NCBI GenBank assembly: GCA_021464525.1 | Contig: JADRCO010000824.1 | Coordinates: 1-25,974 of the forward strand | Reading direction: 5' to 3' | Length of the DNA: 25,974 nucleotides | Origin: Rhizophagus sp. LPA8_4_AMF | Taxonomy: Eukaryota; Glomeromycota; Glomeromycetes; Glomerales; Glomeraceae | In this document: positions 1 through 9,022 of the stretch, in pieces | How the letters are laid out: each line of letters opens with the position of its first letter | Position numbering within the stretch: the first letter of the stretch is position 1 | Notes under the pieces: generated by a model | What the model was told of the DNA's origin: nothing | Database searches by the model: none | Seen by the model: the letters and a program-made list of their open reading frames with translations, nothing else | Position numbers and translations under genes: made by a program

Positions 1-688
1 CTATTGAGTAATGTATTTTTTTTCCCACAGAATGTTAAAAAGCTTTCAAATAATAAAAAGATAGCTACTGCTTGTATATAAAGTAGAAAAACTACTATAT
101 ATGCTTACAAAACTATTCAGCTTACCTAACTTAAAAACTGATGGGGAAGTTGATGGGGAAACGAACAGAGAGTTTGCGAAAGAAAAAAATATTTTTATTG
201 CTATTATTAAAGTAAATTCACATCGCATGACCTTGTAATACAATGTGATTTGATTTGTGAAACGTAATTTTATATTCCGAGTTGCAATAACTTGAAAAAT
301 TTTGTAAAATATCCTAATTTCGTTAATTCTGAAAATCGGCCCATATGCCTATATTTATAATAAAATTTACATGTAATAAATATCTGCTATATCTAATACA
401 TTTAAGGGAATATCAAGAAATCACCTGCGGTAATTTTCACCATAGGTGATTTTTACCGGTATAATTAAATCATGTAATTTTATATATGTACTATAAATAA
501 ATATGTGGCGTGAAACTGTGTGTGAAACATCATGACTAGCATCAGTATTTATGCTAAAATTGGAAACTTACAATGAAGAATATTTATAATTAAAACAAAT
601 TTATATGTGTTTTCTTTTTATATTTTCTTTTAATTACAATCACAGAAATACGATTTCTCTTTTAATCACATAGTTACAAAATACCGGA
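1..688. other. AT-rich spacer, no gene seen
   Basis: No reading frame here shows protein-like composition. The only long frame, on the minus strand near the left edge, is low-complexity Ser/Phe/Leu and has no domain. The last 60 bases before the MULE start at 689 are pyrimidine-rich. They may be the 5' flank of that element, but no terminal inverted repeat could be identified. Confidence 0.5.
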
Positions 689-2317
689 ATGGATAAAAAT
701 GCACATAAGCGTTCTTTATTTGAAATATACTTTTCAGAAGAGGAGATTATAGATGTTGAGAGGCTACAAGAAGATTATGAAAGTAAGAGTACTTTGTCAG
801 GCTCAAGTTTTGAAGATTCTAATGAAAAATGTGCAATATTTGGTTTAGAAGTAGGTGATACATTTGAAAATTGGGATTTAGCTGAAAGACAGATTGAAAA
901 TTATTCAAAAGAAGTTGGGTTTAGAATTGTAAGACGTTGTATTAATAAGAACAGACATGGTAAAATTAAACATTATACATTTGAGTGTCAAAATTCACGT
1001 AAATATTGTACGAAGAAAAGAGCTGATGTAGAAGAAACCCGTGAACATGAAAGTGTGAAGATAAGCTGCTCATGGAAGATTAATCTTAGCTATAATAAAG
1101 GTATTATACAAGTTACTTCTATATGCAAAGAACACAATCATCCACTATTTAGAAATAGAAATATAGCATCAGATCGTCATCTCAGCCCAGAAATGCTTGA
1201 AGAAATTGAATTCCTGGTCAATGTAGGTTGTGGAGCAGATCTGATTATCTTCAAAAACGGTTTTCTGATGCAATAATCCACCCCAAAAATATATATAACG
1301 CAATTTGTCTTTTTTGGCATGGTCAAAAAGTAATGAAAACTGATGCTGCTGAAACATATGACAAATTAATAAAAATGCAACATGAGAAACATGGTTGGTT
1401 TGTTGAAGCAAGATTAGAGGGTAATGATAATTATCTTACTGGTCTTTTCTGGATGCGGCCATCACAAATCAAATTATGGCAAAAGTTTCATGATGTTGCA
1501 ATAAATGACAACACATCACAAACAAACAAATATCAGATGTACTTATCCCTTACAATTGTTATTGATAATTATGCACGATCTTGGATGGTTGCTACGGCTG
1601 TAGTTTCAGATGAAACTAAAGAAACTTATCAGTGAATCCTGGAGTGTTTTCTACATGCCACAAATAGTCTCACACTAAGAGTGCTTTTTACAGACGCAGA
1701 TGCTGGGATGATTGCTGCTATTCATGAAACTCTTCTATCAACAAAGTATAATTATTGCATTTGGCATTTACAGAAGAATCTTGAGAAGAATTTGAAGGGG
1801 AAGCTTCATAATAAATACAACGATTTTATAAAAGAATGGAATAAATGCTGAAATAACTTCTCTAAAGAAGAATTTTAAAGACGGTGGCATGGGCTTCTCA
1901 GAAACTACCCAGAAGCACAGAAATATCTTGAACGTGCACTGGAAACTGATGTGACTGGCTGGGCCTTATGTTTCACATATCAATCATTTAATGCAGGTGT
2001 TAAATCAACACAACGTGTCAAAAATTATAATGCATTAATTAAGAAATCTGTCAGGAGTTCTACAACATTATACGAACTAGATATACAAATTCAGTTATAG
2101 CTTGATAAGGAAGAAAAGTTTGAGCAGTTAGAAGAACAAGTAAATCAAAATCCTACAGTAGGTTTACCTAATGTTATCAAAAGATATTTCAAGCGAATTG
2201 ATGGCATTATCAAAAAATATCTTACGTCACAAGTTTTAAAAATTCAACATCACCAAATGAACGAAAGCTTACTTTATCATGTAAAAAAGATTGAAAATTG
2301 GGAACATTTACTTGAAC
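689..2317 (+). pseudogene. Decayed Mutator-like (MULE) transposase with FAR1 DNA-binding domain
   Basis: This is the remnant of a DNA-transposon transposase. The first 195 codons read through a FAR1-type (WRKY/GCM1 fold) zinc domain at about residues 59-152, with Cys100, Cys127 and the H-N-H at 149-151. After a frame change in the 1228-1276 overlap, the MULE transposase core follows. It contains the first acidic site (NDNTSQTNKY, Asp codon at 1507), the second (LFTDADAG, Asp codon at 1693) and the CIWHLQ motif that follows in this family. In-frame stops at 1633, 1849, 1876 and 2098 show it is inactive, although the frame is otherwise kept up to about 2317. The hAT-type element at 2318 cuts it there. 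No C-terminal SWIM zinc finger was recognised beyond the insertion, so the 3' part is lost or unrecognisable. The start is the first ATG of the FAR1 frame. Confidence 0.9.
2310..2317 (+). repeat. Left target-site duplication of the hAT-type insertion
   Basis: The octamer acttgaac lies directly before the element and recurs at 3797-3804. An 8-bp duplication is the hallmark of hAT-superfamily insertion. Confidence 0.85.
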
Positions 2318-3796
2318 TAGAGCTCAGTACAGGTCGGGTCAGGTCAGGTAATTGATTTGACCTGACCCAAAAATTTTTATCAGGTCGGGTCAGGTCAGGT
2401 AACCTGCTCTGACCCGATCTGACCCGTTTGACCTGAAATAACCTGAAAGTATTCGGGTCAATTCAGGTAAATCTGTTTGACCTGAAAGTATTCGGGTTAA
2501 TTCAGATAACTGGGTAATCTGATTTATAAAAAAGAAAAAATGTTGCAACGTTTTTTAATTAAAATACTAAAAAAATGTTGTGAAACGTTTTTTTTTAATT
2601 AATTATATGTCAAAAATGTTTTGCAACGTTTTTTTATTAAATTACTAAAAAATGTTGCAAAACATTTTTTTAATTAATTATATATTAAAAAATATTTTCG
2701 TGATGTTTTTTAATTAAAATATTAAAAAAATGTTGCGAAACGTTTTTTTTAATAAATTGCATATTAAAAAACGTTTTCGCAAGGTTTTTTAATTAAAATG
2801 TTAAAAAAATGTTGCAAAATATTTTTTTAATTAATTGTAAATTAAAAAATATTTTCGCAACAGTTTTCAATTGAAATGTTAAAAAACGTTGCAAATCATT
2901 ATTTTTTAATTAATTGTTAATTAAAAAACGTTTTCGCAACATTTTCAATTAAAATACTAAAAAAATGTTGCGAAATGTTTTTTTTAATTAATTTTATGTC
3001 AAAAACATTTTTGCGACATTTTTTTTATTAAATTACTAAAAAACGTTGCAAAACGTTTTTTTTAATTAATTATATATTAAAAGACGTTTTCATGACATTT
3101 TTTAATTAAAATATTAAAAAAAATGTTGCAAAATGTTTTTTTAATAAATTGCATATTAAAAAACGTTTTCGCAATGTTTTTTAATTAAAATGTTAAAAAA
3201 ATGTTGCGAAACATTTTTTTTAATTAATTGTAAATTAAAAAATGTTTTTGCAACGTTTTTCAATTGAAATGTTAAAAAAATGTTGTGAAACGTTATTTTT
3301 AATTAATTGTTAATTAAAAAATGTTTTCACAACGTTTTTCTAAAAAAATGTTGCAAAACATTTTTTTAATTAATTTTATATCAAAAATGTTTTTGTGATG
3401 TTTTTTTATTAAATTACTAAAAAATGTTGCGAAATGTTTTTTTTAATTAATTATATATTAAAAAACGTTTTCACGCCATTTTTTAATTAAAATGTTAAAA
3501 AAACGTTGCGAAATGTTTTTTAATTAATTGTAAATTAAAAAACGTTTTCATAATATTTTTCAATAAATACTAAAAAAACATTGCGAAACATTTTTTTTAA
3601 TTAATTGTATACTAAAAAACGTTTTCGCAACATTTTTTATTATAAACATTTTTTTCGATCGGGTTAACGAGTCAATCAGGTCAGGTTAAACCTGTAACCT
3701 GACCCGATATCAGGTCACGAATTTGACAACCCGACCTGAATATTTCAGGTCAACCCGACGGGTCACCCAAATTGACCCTTACCCGTGCAGAGCTCT
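2318..3796. mobile_element. Non-autonomous hAT-type element inserted in the MULE
   Basis: The element is about 1,479 bp. The left end reads tagagctcagtacaggtcgg. The complement of the right end reads tagagctctgcacgggt, where the first base is shared with the target duplication. An 8-bp duplication flanks the element, and the TAGAG...GCACGGGTC style of terminus fits hAT elements. Just inside both ends are runs of repeated GGTCAGGT/ACCTGACC motifs (2331-2520 and 3660-3785) that are largely complementary to each other. Between them is an AT-rich tandem array. No transposase frame is present, so it would depend on an enzyme made elsewhere. It landed in the already doomed or now broken MULE, so it is a nested insertion and younger than the MULE. 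Superfamily assignment rests on duplication length and end sequence only. Confidence 0.85.
2525..3650. repeat. AT-rich tandem array inside the hAT-type element
   Basis: About 13 degenerate units of roughly 80-90 bp alternate runs such as ttttttaattaaaat with cores like atgttgcgaaacgttt and aaaaacgttttcgcaacg. The cores are near-palindromic (AACGTT...AACGTT), so each unit resembles the complement of its neighbour. Copies differ mostly at CG, which often appears as TG or CA. No coding potential was seen. Confidence 0.85.
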
Positions 3797-3804
3797 ACTT
3801 GAAC
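3797..3804 (+). repeat. Right target-site duplication of the hAT-type insertion
   Basis: A second copy of acttgaac, matching 2310-2317 exactly, lies directly after the element's terminal gagctct. Confidence 0.85.
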
Positions 3805-3840
3805 ATAATATAAGGATAATTAATAAAATTCATTACTAGA

Positions 3841-3975
3841 ATGAATCATATTATATGTACTACATTAAATGCTTTTAGAGAATTCTGGCCAGATGTGGAC
3901 ACTTCTGTGTGGAATATTTTAGCCAGAAGAATTCGTGAATTGCTTTTATGCCCAGAATGCCATGAACCTAATAAG
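3841..3975 (+). other. Short unrecognised open frame after the hAT-type element
   Basis: The first 40 or so codons after the ATG at 3841 look protein-like: Trp-rich, with an Arg/Glu helix and a CPEC motif near residue 38. Beyond that the translation becomes low-complexity AT-driven sequence. It may be the displaced 3' part of the MULE or part of another element. No family is recognised. Confidence 0.25.
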
Positions 3976-4376
3976 TTTCTCATTTTTTATTGCCTATTAA
4001 TCGTACTATATATTCAATTGCAAAAAATTAATCACAAAATTTTTATTAATTCACTAATAATCTTTCTCACACCAAAGCTTAACAATTCTCTTTGCTGGCC
4101 GCATGGAATGCATAATTGAGTAATTGAATTTGTTCCATTCCCGCAAATCAAGCAGGGAGAAGGAGGTTTAGTGCCTCTTCGGTTAATGGCAAAAGCATGC
4201 ATTCCGCAATACTCATTTTTTTGTGGGACGTGTACAGTATTCTTTTGTCACCTTAACTAGCCAATGGCACAGCATATTATATTTAGTTTGTATAGCTTAT
4301 ATGTATAAGTGTATTTTTCAAAATGAGTAGCAGTAGGATATTAACACATAATGTAGTTATGATAATACATAATCAT

Positions 4377-4490
4377 AGGTGTGTAGTCAAGTGCATGTAA
4401 TCAAGCATGTGTAGTCAAGTATGTGTAGAAGAATGAGAAGGCAAGTATATAGTTAGCATAAATGTAGTCAAGTACTGTAGTAGTGTGCAT
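4377..4490 (+). repeat. Degenerate short tandem repeat (GTAGTCAAGTAtGT type)
   Basis: Four or five imperfect copies of gtgtagtcaagtatgt follow one another with variable spacing (gtgtagtcaagtgcatg, gtaatcaagcatgtg, gtagtcaagtatgtg, gtagtcaagtactgt). Nothing points to a gene. Confidence 0.6.
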
Positions 4491-4592
4491 AGAAATGATA
4501 TTATAATATGAAAGCAGATCGTGGAATGGCAGGTTACCTGTAGCAACACCGCGAAAGTGCCCTTTCATTTGTCAAATGTGAACTGTTCAGTA

Positions 4593-4716
4593 ATCATGTG
4601 ATATGTCATCATGTGAGCGGAAAAAATTATGGAACCAAAAATAAGAACTCCCCCCGTAGGAGAGAAGTTATCATGTGATATGTCATCATATAAGCGGAAA
4701 AATTTTGGCTCCAAAA
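4593..4716 (+). repeat. Direct repeat pair of about 45 bp
   Basis: The block atcatgtgatatgtcatcat followed by (g/a)taagcggaaaaa-like sequence occurs at about 4593-4640 and again at about 4670-4716. The two copies are separated by about 30 bp containing a C run (ccccccgtagg). The pair may be part of an unrecognised transposon end. No coding sequence is evident. Confidence 0.6.
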
Positions 4717-4740
4717 CGCCCACTTTATAACTACTATAGT

Positions 4741-5889
4741 TTTAGTAATCAATGCTTAATTTTTTTTAATTTTTAAAAATAATATTAAACTAACTAAAGA
4801 CAAAATTTATTAATATATTATTTTATAAAATAATAACGAGATATATGACCTTACGTCATTATTTTATTTAATTGACATTATAGTAATTTTGTATTTCATC
4901 TAGGAGTAAGATTTTTATAAATTTTGAACAACTTTAATTTTTACTGTTCGCTATCTTGTGATACAGCAATAAATTTCTACGAATAATCAATTTAAAGTGA
5001 AAAAAACGTAAGCTAAGAAACTTGTTAGTTGTTACTTTATTAAAGTATACATATAATAAAGCCGAAGAATTTAGGAAAATTGTTGGTCTACAAAAGTATA
5101 TGGCTACGTGTTTTGAATGAAAGTCCGAAGGGCATTGCTCTGCTGCAATATTCCGTTTATTACTTTTGGAATATGACTTTCTCTAATAAAATGGAACATT
5201 AATGAATTCCCGTCGATCTAGATCAGCTGTCAAACAAAGTTTGGTGATATTATGTAATTGGTTCCCTCCTTTAAAAAGTAGAAATGCTTACAAAAAGTCA
5301 CAGTTATAAAGAGTAAAAATTTTTATATGGATTTATTCGCTCAAATTGTTTGTTACACAAGTTACAAGTTATAAGTCCAGTTAAATTAAGGTAACTTCGC
5401 AAATTTCCAATCGTTTCAAACTTTAATATCAAAAATAAGTTACCAAAAAATAAGGTTAATTTCTAAAATATTTTGTTGTAAAAAAAGATCTAACGCGTTA
5501 AAGTTATGTACAAATTACAATATACTAGCACAGATGTATTCAACCTGTAGATTAAACGTTAGATTAAATTAATTTTTAATTATTTTGATCTCAAACTTTA
5601 TTTATGCTTATTTGTTTACAAAGAAAAGTTAATAATATATAAATTTCTATAGCAAGAAAATTTCGTAATATAATCGGAATTTATAAGCAACTTCTGGAAA
5701 TTAAAAGCTGCTAAAAACAGAATTGATTAGAATAGGATTTTACACAAGTCAAGAATAATCAATTAAGAAGCGCCATGTAGAAGAAATAATTAAGAAAAAA
5801 TAATTGTGTACATTAGTCCACCATTAGCATAGAAACGTCATGTACTACAGGCAAGTCCCAAGTGATCCTTTGTATTTATTTTTCACATG
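4741..5889. other. AT-rich spacer, nothing recognised
   Basis: No credible reading frame, RNA gene or repeat was found on either strand. Confidence 0.5.
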
Positions 5890-5891
5890 TA

Positions 5892-6076
5892 CAGTCGTCC
5901 TCCCATATAGTCACACCCTTCAGGACCAAAAAAAATGGTGTGATTATAAAAATTATATATGATGTGATTAAAGGGGAGGTTTTTTTAATAAGTTTATTAG
6001 TAACTTGGGATTAATGTAAATGTGCTTATAAGGGAGTTGTGATTATACAGGGGGTGATTATATGGGAGGACGACTG
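5892..6076. mobile_element. TA-flanked MITE, Tc1/mariner-pogo type
   Basis: A 185-bp element begins cagtcgtcctcccatata and ends with the complement tatatgggaggacgactg. The inverted repeats run about 22 bp with one mismatch. Each end is flanked by TA (5890-5891 and 6077-6078), the duplicated target of the Tc1/mariner superfamily. There is no coding capacity. Inside, the motif gtgattat recurs several times and the two halves are loosely complementary. The nearly perfect ends suggest a fairly recent insertion. Confidence 0.88.
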
Positions 6077-6137
6077 TATGAATGAAATTTTTTCATGGCA
6101 AAATTGATCGCATGAACAATTGTTCACGTGCATGTGA

Positions 6138-6399
6138 TCTAAACCTAAATCTACCGATGAGTCTGTCCTAAAAAAATCGGATGCCAAAGTAGAGGTGGTA
6201 CCACCTACTCCTCAACCTAATAATCCACTCTATGACCTGGCTTATTTTCGATTAAAGCTCTCTTTTAGGCATAGTAATGACAGATCTGACGATGTATGTT
6301 GATGCAAAGAAAAATCTTCATTATGTCCATCATACAAAACGAATCAAAGAAAATATAGCAGGTCAATATAGGAGGGAATCTTATAGGTTGTATGTTTAG
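6138..6399 (+). pseudogene. Decayed coding fragment, family unknown
   Basis: Protein-like sequence is open in two different frames along this stretch. The first part has a Pro-rich segment (VEVVPPTPQPNNPLYDLAYF) followed by an Arg/Asp-rich stretch. The second is basic (KKNLHYVHHTKRIKENIAGQ) and ends at a stop at 6397. There is no start codon context and no recognisable domain. It may come from a host gene or from a transposable element. The MITE lies just upstream but is a separate insertion. Confidence 0.4.
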
Positions 6400-6849
6400 A
6401 TATTTTGTGCAATGACTCGAGGTAGTAGATAAAAAATAGATCATGTGAAATTGATCACCTGAAAAATGCGTAGTATGAGCAATTGATTAAAAATTTGTCA
6501 TGTATAATTGAAAATCGAATTTGCAGAATTCATCTTAAGTTTAGTTAAACCCTACATTTGTGAAAAGAATATATTCCAGTTTATCTATTTAATTAATTAT
6601 CATTGTTTTCCCAAATTTCTAAAGTCTTAAGAGTTTTCTTTAACAGACTTTTTATATCTTTAGTAAATGTCTCAAGTTAATTATTTGCATCATTCCTAGT
6701 TTGCGACCCTTTATGGAAATGGTGATTACTCTCATTTCTCAATACATCAAACTTTCAATTTCTTCAATCTTATATCAACTTCTTTTAGAATTTCTCTTAA
6801 CCGTTGAATGTATGGCATTTCGCTTTATCTAAAATTTTCTTTATTATTT

Positions 6850-7279
6850 TATCTTTGCATTGAAAGCGCGACTTATTTTTTTCCAAATATCCTTTGGTTT
6901 ATCTAACTTTATTACTATTTCATTAATAAGATTTTGATCCGATTCATGTAACACAAAATTTTCATATCTTTTGAAGAGGTTTTTAATGAATTCAATATCT
7001 CTTCCATCAGAAAAAAGGTGTTCCGAACTATATCATTCTGTTTTACCATCATATTACGTATTTCTTTGAGTTGACATCTAGTTCTCCAATGTCCAAAATA
7101 AGTTGATCAAGATTTATGTCCTTTAAGTTCTTATTCATGTCTTTAAAAAGCTGTTCTTGTTCTTGACACCTCATTTTTAAATTATTCCTAAGGAATGAAT
7201 TATTAAACTTCAAATCTTTTAAATTTTCAAAGTGATTAATAATGTTAGTGCTATCTATGGTTTTGTATAAGACACGCAA
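6850..7279 (-). pseudogene. Decayed coiled-coil-like gene fragment
   Basis: On the minus strand a 76-codon frame from 7279 is rich in Lys, Glu, Asn, Leu and Gln (NNLKMRCQEQEQLFKDMNKN). Below 7080, similar protein-like text continues in another frame (QLKEIRNMMVKQNDIVRNTF), and below about 6970 in a third (LINEIVIKLDKPKDIWKKIS). The pattern suggests an old helical or coiled-coil protein gene that has lost its frame at least twice. No domain is recognised. An intron could explain one of the frame changes. Confidence 0.4.
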
Positions 7280-8700
7280 GTATATTTATTCTTTTAGCAT
7301 AAAGTGTTGTTTATCACGAAGGCGTAATTTGAAAGAGTTTTCTGAGGGGATATATGTATACATATCAATAAATAGAATAAATAGAAACTTTTTGGTGGCT
7401 TGTAACGTAATACAGCAAATAATATTGATACTTCTAAAAATGAACAAGGCATAGTAATATTTAATAGAAAAAAAAAATTAAAATTTTAATTCAAAAATCA
7501 ACATTTATTTTCTTTAACATGTTCATTATTCATATTTCAACTTTTTATTGAAGTAAAAAACTTAAAACACTTAAAGCTTTGATTTTTTTCTAGTTTCATA
7601 TTGAACATTAGACCATACAAACTTAATTTTTTGGTTCTCATAATAACAAGAATTTTGTAAATAACCCATATTGTATATTATCATTCATTCGCATGAAAAG
7701 ATAAACTTCAAAGTCGGTTATCATAATAAAAAACTTTTTCAAATATTTTTTATCTACAATAACCATAACCTCTTGACGGAATTAATAATAAAGCTCAGTC
7801 ATCACGTAAATTTAGAAGGTTTATCATCATTGATAACCACTTTTCAAATTGAAAAAAACATAACGAGGAAAATCACAATTGATCCAATGTATTTTTAAAA
7901 ATCTTGCAAAATAAATAACTTATATCTACATAAATAAACAAATTGGGAATCATAATTTTATTATTACTATTAATATACTATAATAAATAATAGTTTATTC
8001 ATTATAACATATTTTCAAATAGTCACTTCAAACAGAACCCTAGAAAAATAACAAAAAGTTAAAAGTACAGGAATTTTATAATATTTAATTTTTTTTAAAA
8101 AAGTTAAATAATTGAATAAATATTTGTAAATTATAAATTATCATCGATGTAACGAGAATATAATGCGATAATAAATGAGCTAATAAAATTCGTACCACGG
8201 AAATACACAAAATATCGAAGTACCAAGTAAATTACCTATCATTGGAATTGATGGAAGCGAATTCACAGTTGATCAATAACATGTCTTAAACAAATATAAA
8301 CTATTCGAATACAAAACAAAAATTATCCGATGAAAGAAGTTGATACATTAAAGCTAAATTATTAATTTAATAATTATAGTCGTAGAAATCCAACAAAATT
8401 CACTAATATTTGTTTAATTATCAAAGGAAAGAAAAGAGATTAATGAATAATGGTCTATTACGTTAGATATTCCGTTTAAAATAAAATTTGGAAAAGAATA
8501 AGATAAAAATTACGCCGAACTATGAAGTGTTCGACATACCAGCATATCAGATAACGATGGTTATTAAACATAATGTGGCGATTAAAGTTTTAAACGAACG
8601 GACTACCAATTTCGCTTTATAACCATTTTATTGTAAGATGTGGACGCTGTAGTACATCACCTTTGTTTATATAACTAGCGGGTATAATGTGACACGGAAT
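7280..8700. other. AT-rich spacer with weak coding traces
   Basis: No intact gene was found. Near 8205-8275 one plus frame reads protein-like text (KLPIIGIDGSEFTVDQ) but meets stops at once and repeatedly afterwards. This is at most a very old gene relic. The rest shows nothing. Confidence 0.35.
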
Positions 8701-8718
8701 CATTTTGCTAATGACAAT

Positions 8719-8829
8719 AGAATTGATTGATTGGCATTTTGATCACCCGTTTTATTGGTTGGTGTAACCCGATCAGAACGTGTACCAGCAAGACTATTGG
8801 TCCATTTATTGCCCCAATCAATCAATTCT
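8719..8829. promoter_or_regulatory. Inverted CCAAT-bearing repeat upstream of the Hsp70-like gene
   Basis: The 16-mer agaattgattgattgg at 8719-8734 is perfectly inverted at 8814-8829 (ccaatcaatcaattct). Each arm carries a CCAAT box, and two more ATTGG motifs lie between the arms. The right arm ends about 190 bp before the Hsp70-like start codon. It could bind the CCAAT-binding HAP/NF-Y complex or form a hairpin; the regulatory role is inferred. Confidence 0.4.
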
Positions 8830-8935
8830 GAAGTAGACTAATGTGACAACTTAGGCACTTAGCGTGTCAATCAGATCTTAACATATTTGTATTTATTTAT
8901 TTATTTATTCGGACTTTTTTCATTTCTAGTTTCCC

Positions 8936-9001
8936 TTTTTCCTCCGATAGAATTCGTTGAGCTATTTCATTTCTTGCCATTTTTTTCCTTTGATAGAATT
9001 C
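8936..9001 (+). repeat. 46-bp-period direct repeat in the Hsp70-like 5' flank
   Basis: tttttcctccgatagaattc at 8936-8955 recurs as tttttcctttgatagaattc at 8982-9001. A similar pyrimidine-rich lead-in precedes each copy. The second copy ends 21 bp before the start codon, so the duplication lies in the core promoter or 5' UTR. GAATTC lacks the two-base gap of a canonical heat-shock element, so it is not called as one. Confidence 0.6.
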
Positions 9002-9022
9002 TCTGGACTCTTTTTTCCATAA

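Noticed and set aside
46-243. A minus-strand frame at the left edge
   Set aside because: Low-complexity Ser/Phe/Leu composition with no domain or homologous neighbour.
7671-7898. A 75-codon plus-strand frame
   Set aside because: The composition follows the AT-rich background, with no motif, no promoter and no similar copy in the window.
8205-8600. Text such as KLPIIGIDGSEFTVDQ and, further on, HNVAIKVLNER, suggesting an old enzyme or kinase relic
   Set aside because: Each segment is short, stops are frequent and the surrounding frame is not maintained.
8946-9003. GAATTC motifs as heat-shock elements of the Hsp70-like gene
   Set aside because: The canonical element needs GAA and TTC separated by two bases; here they are adjacent.
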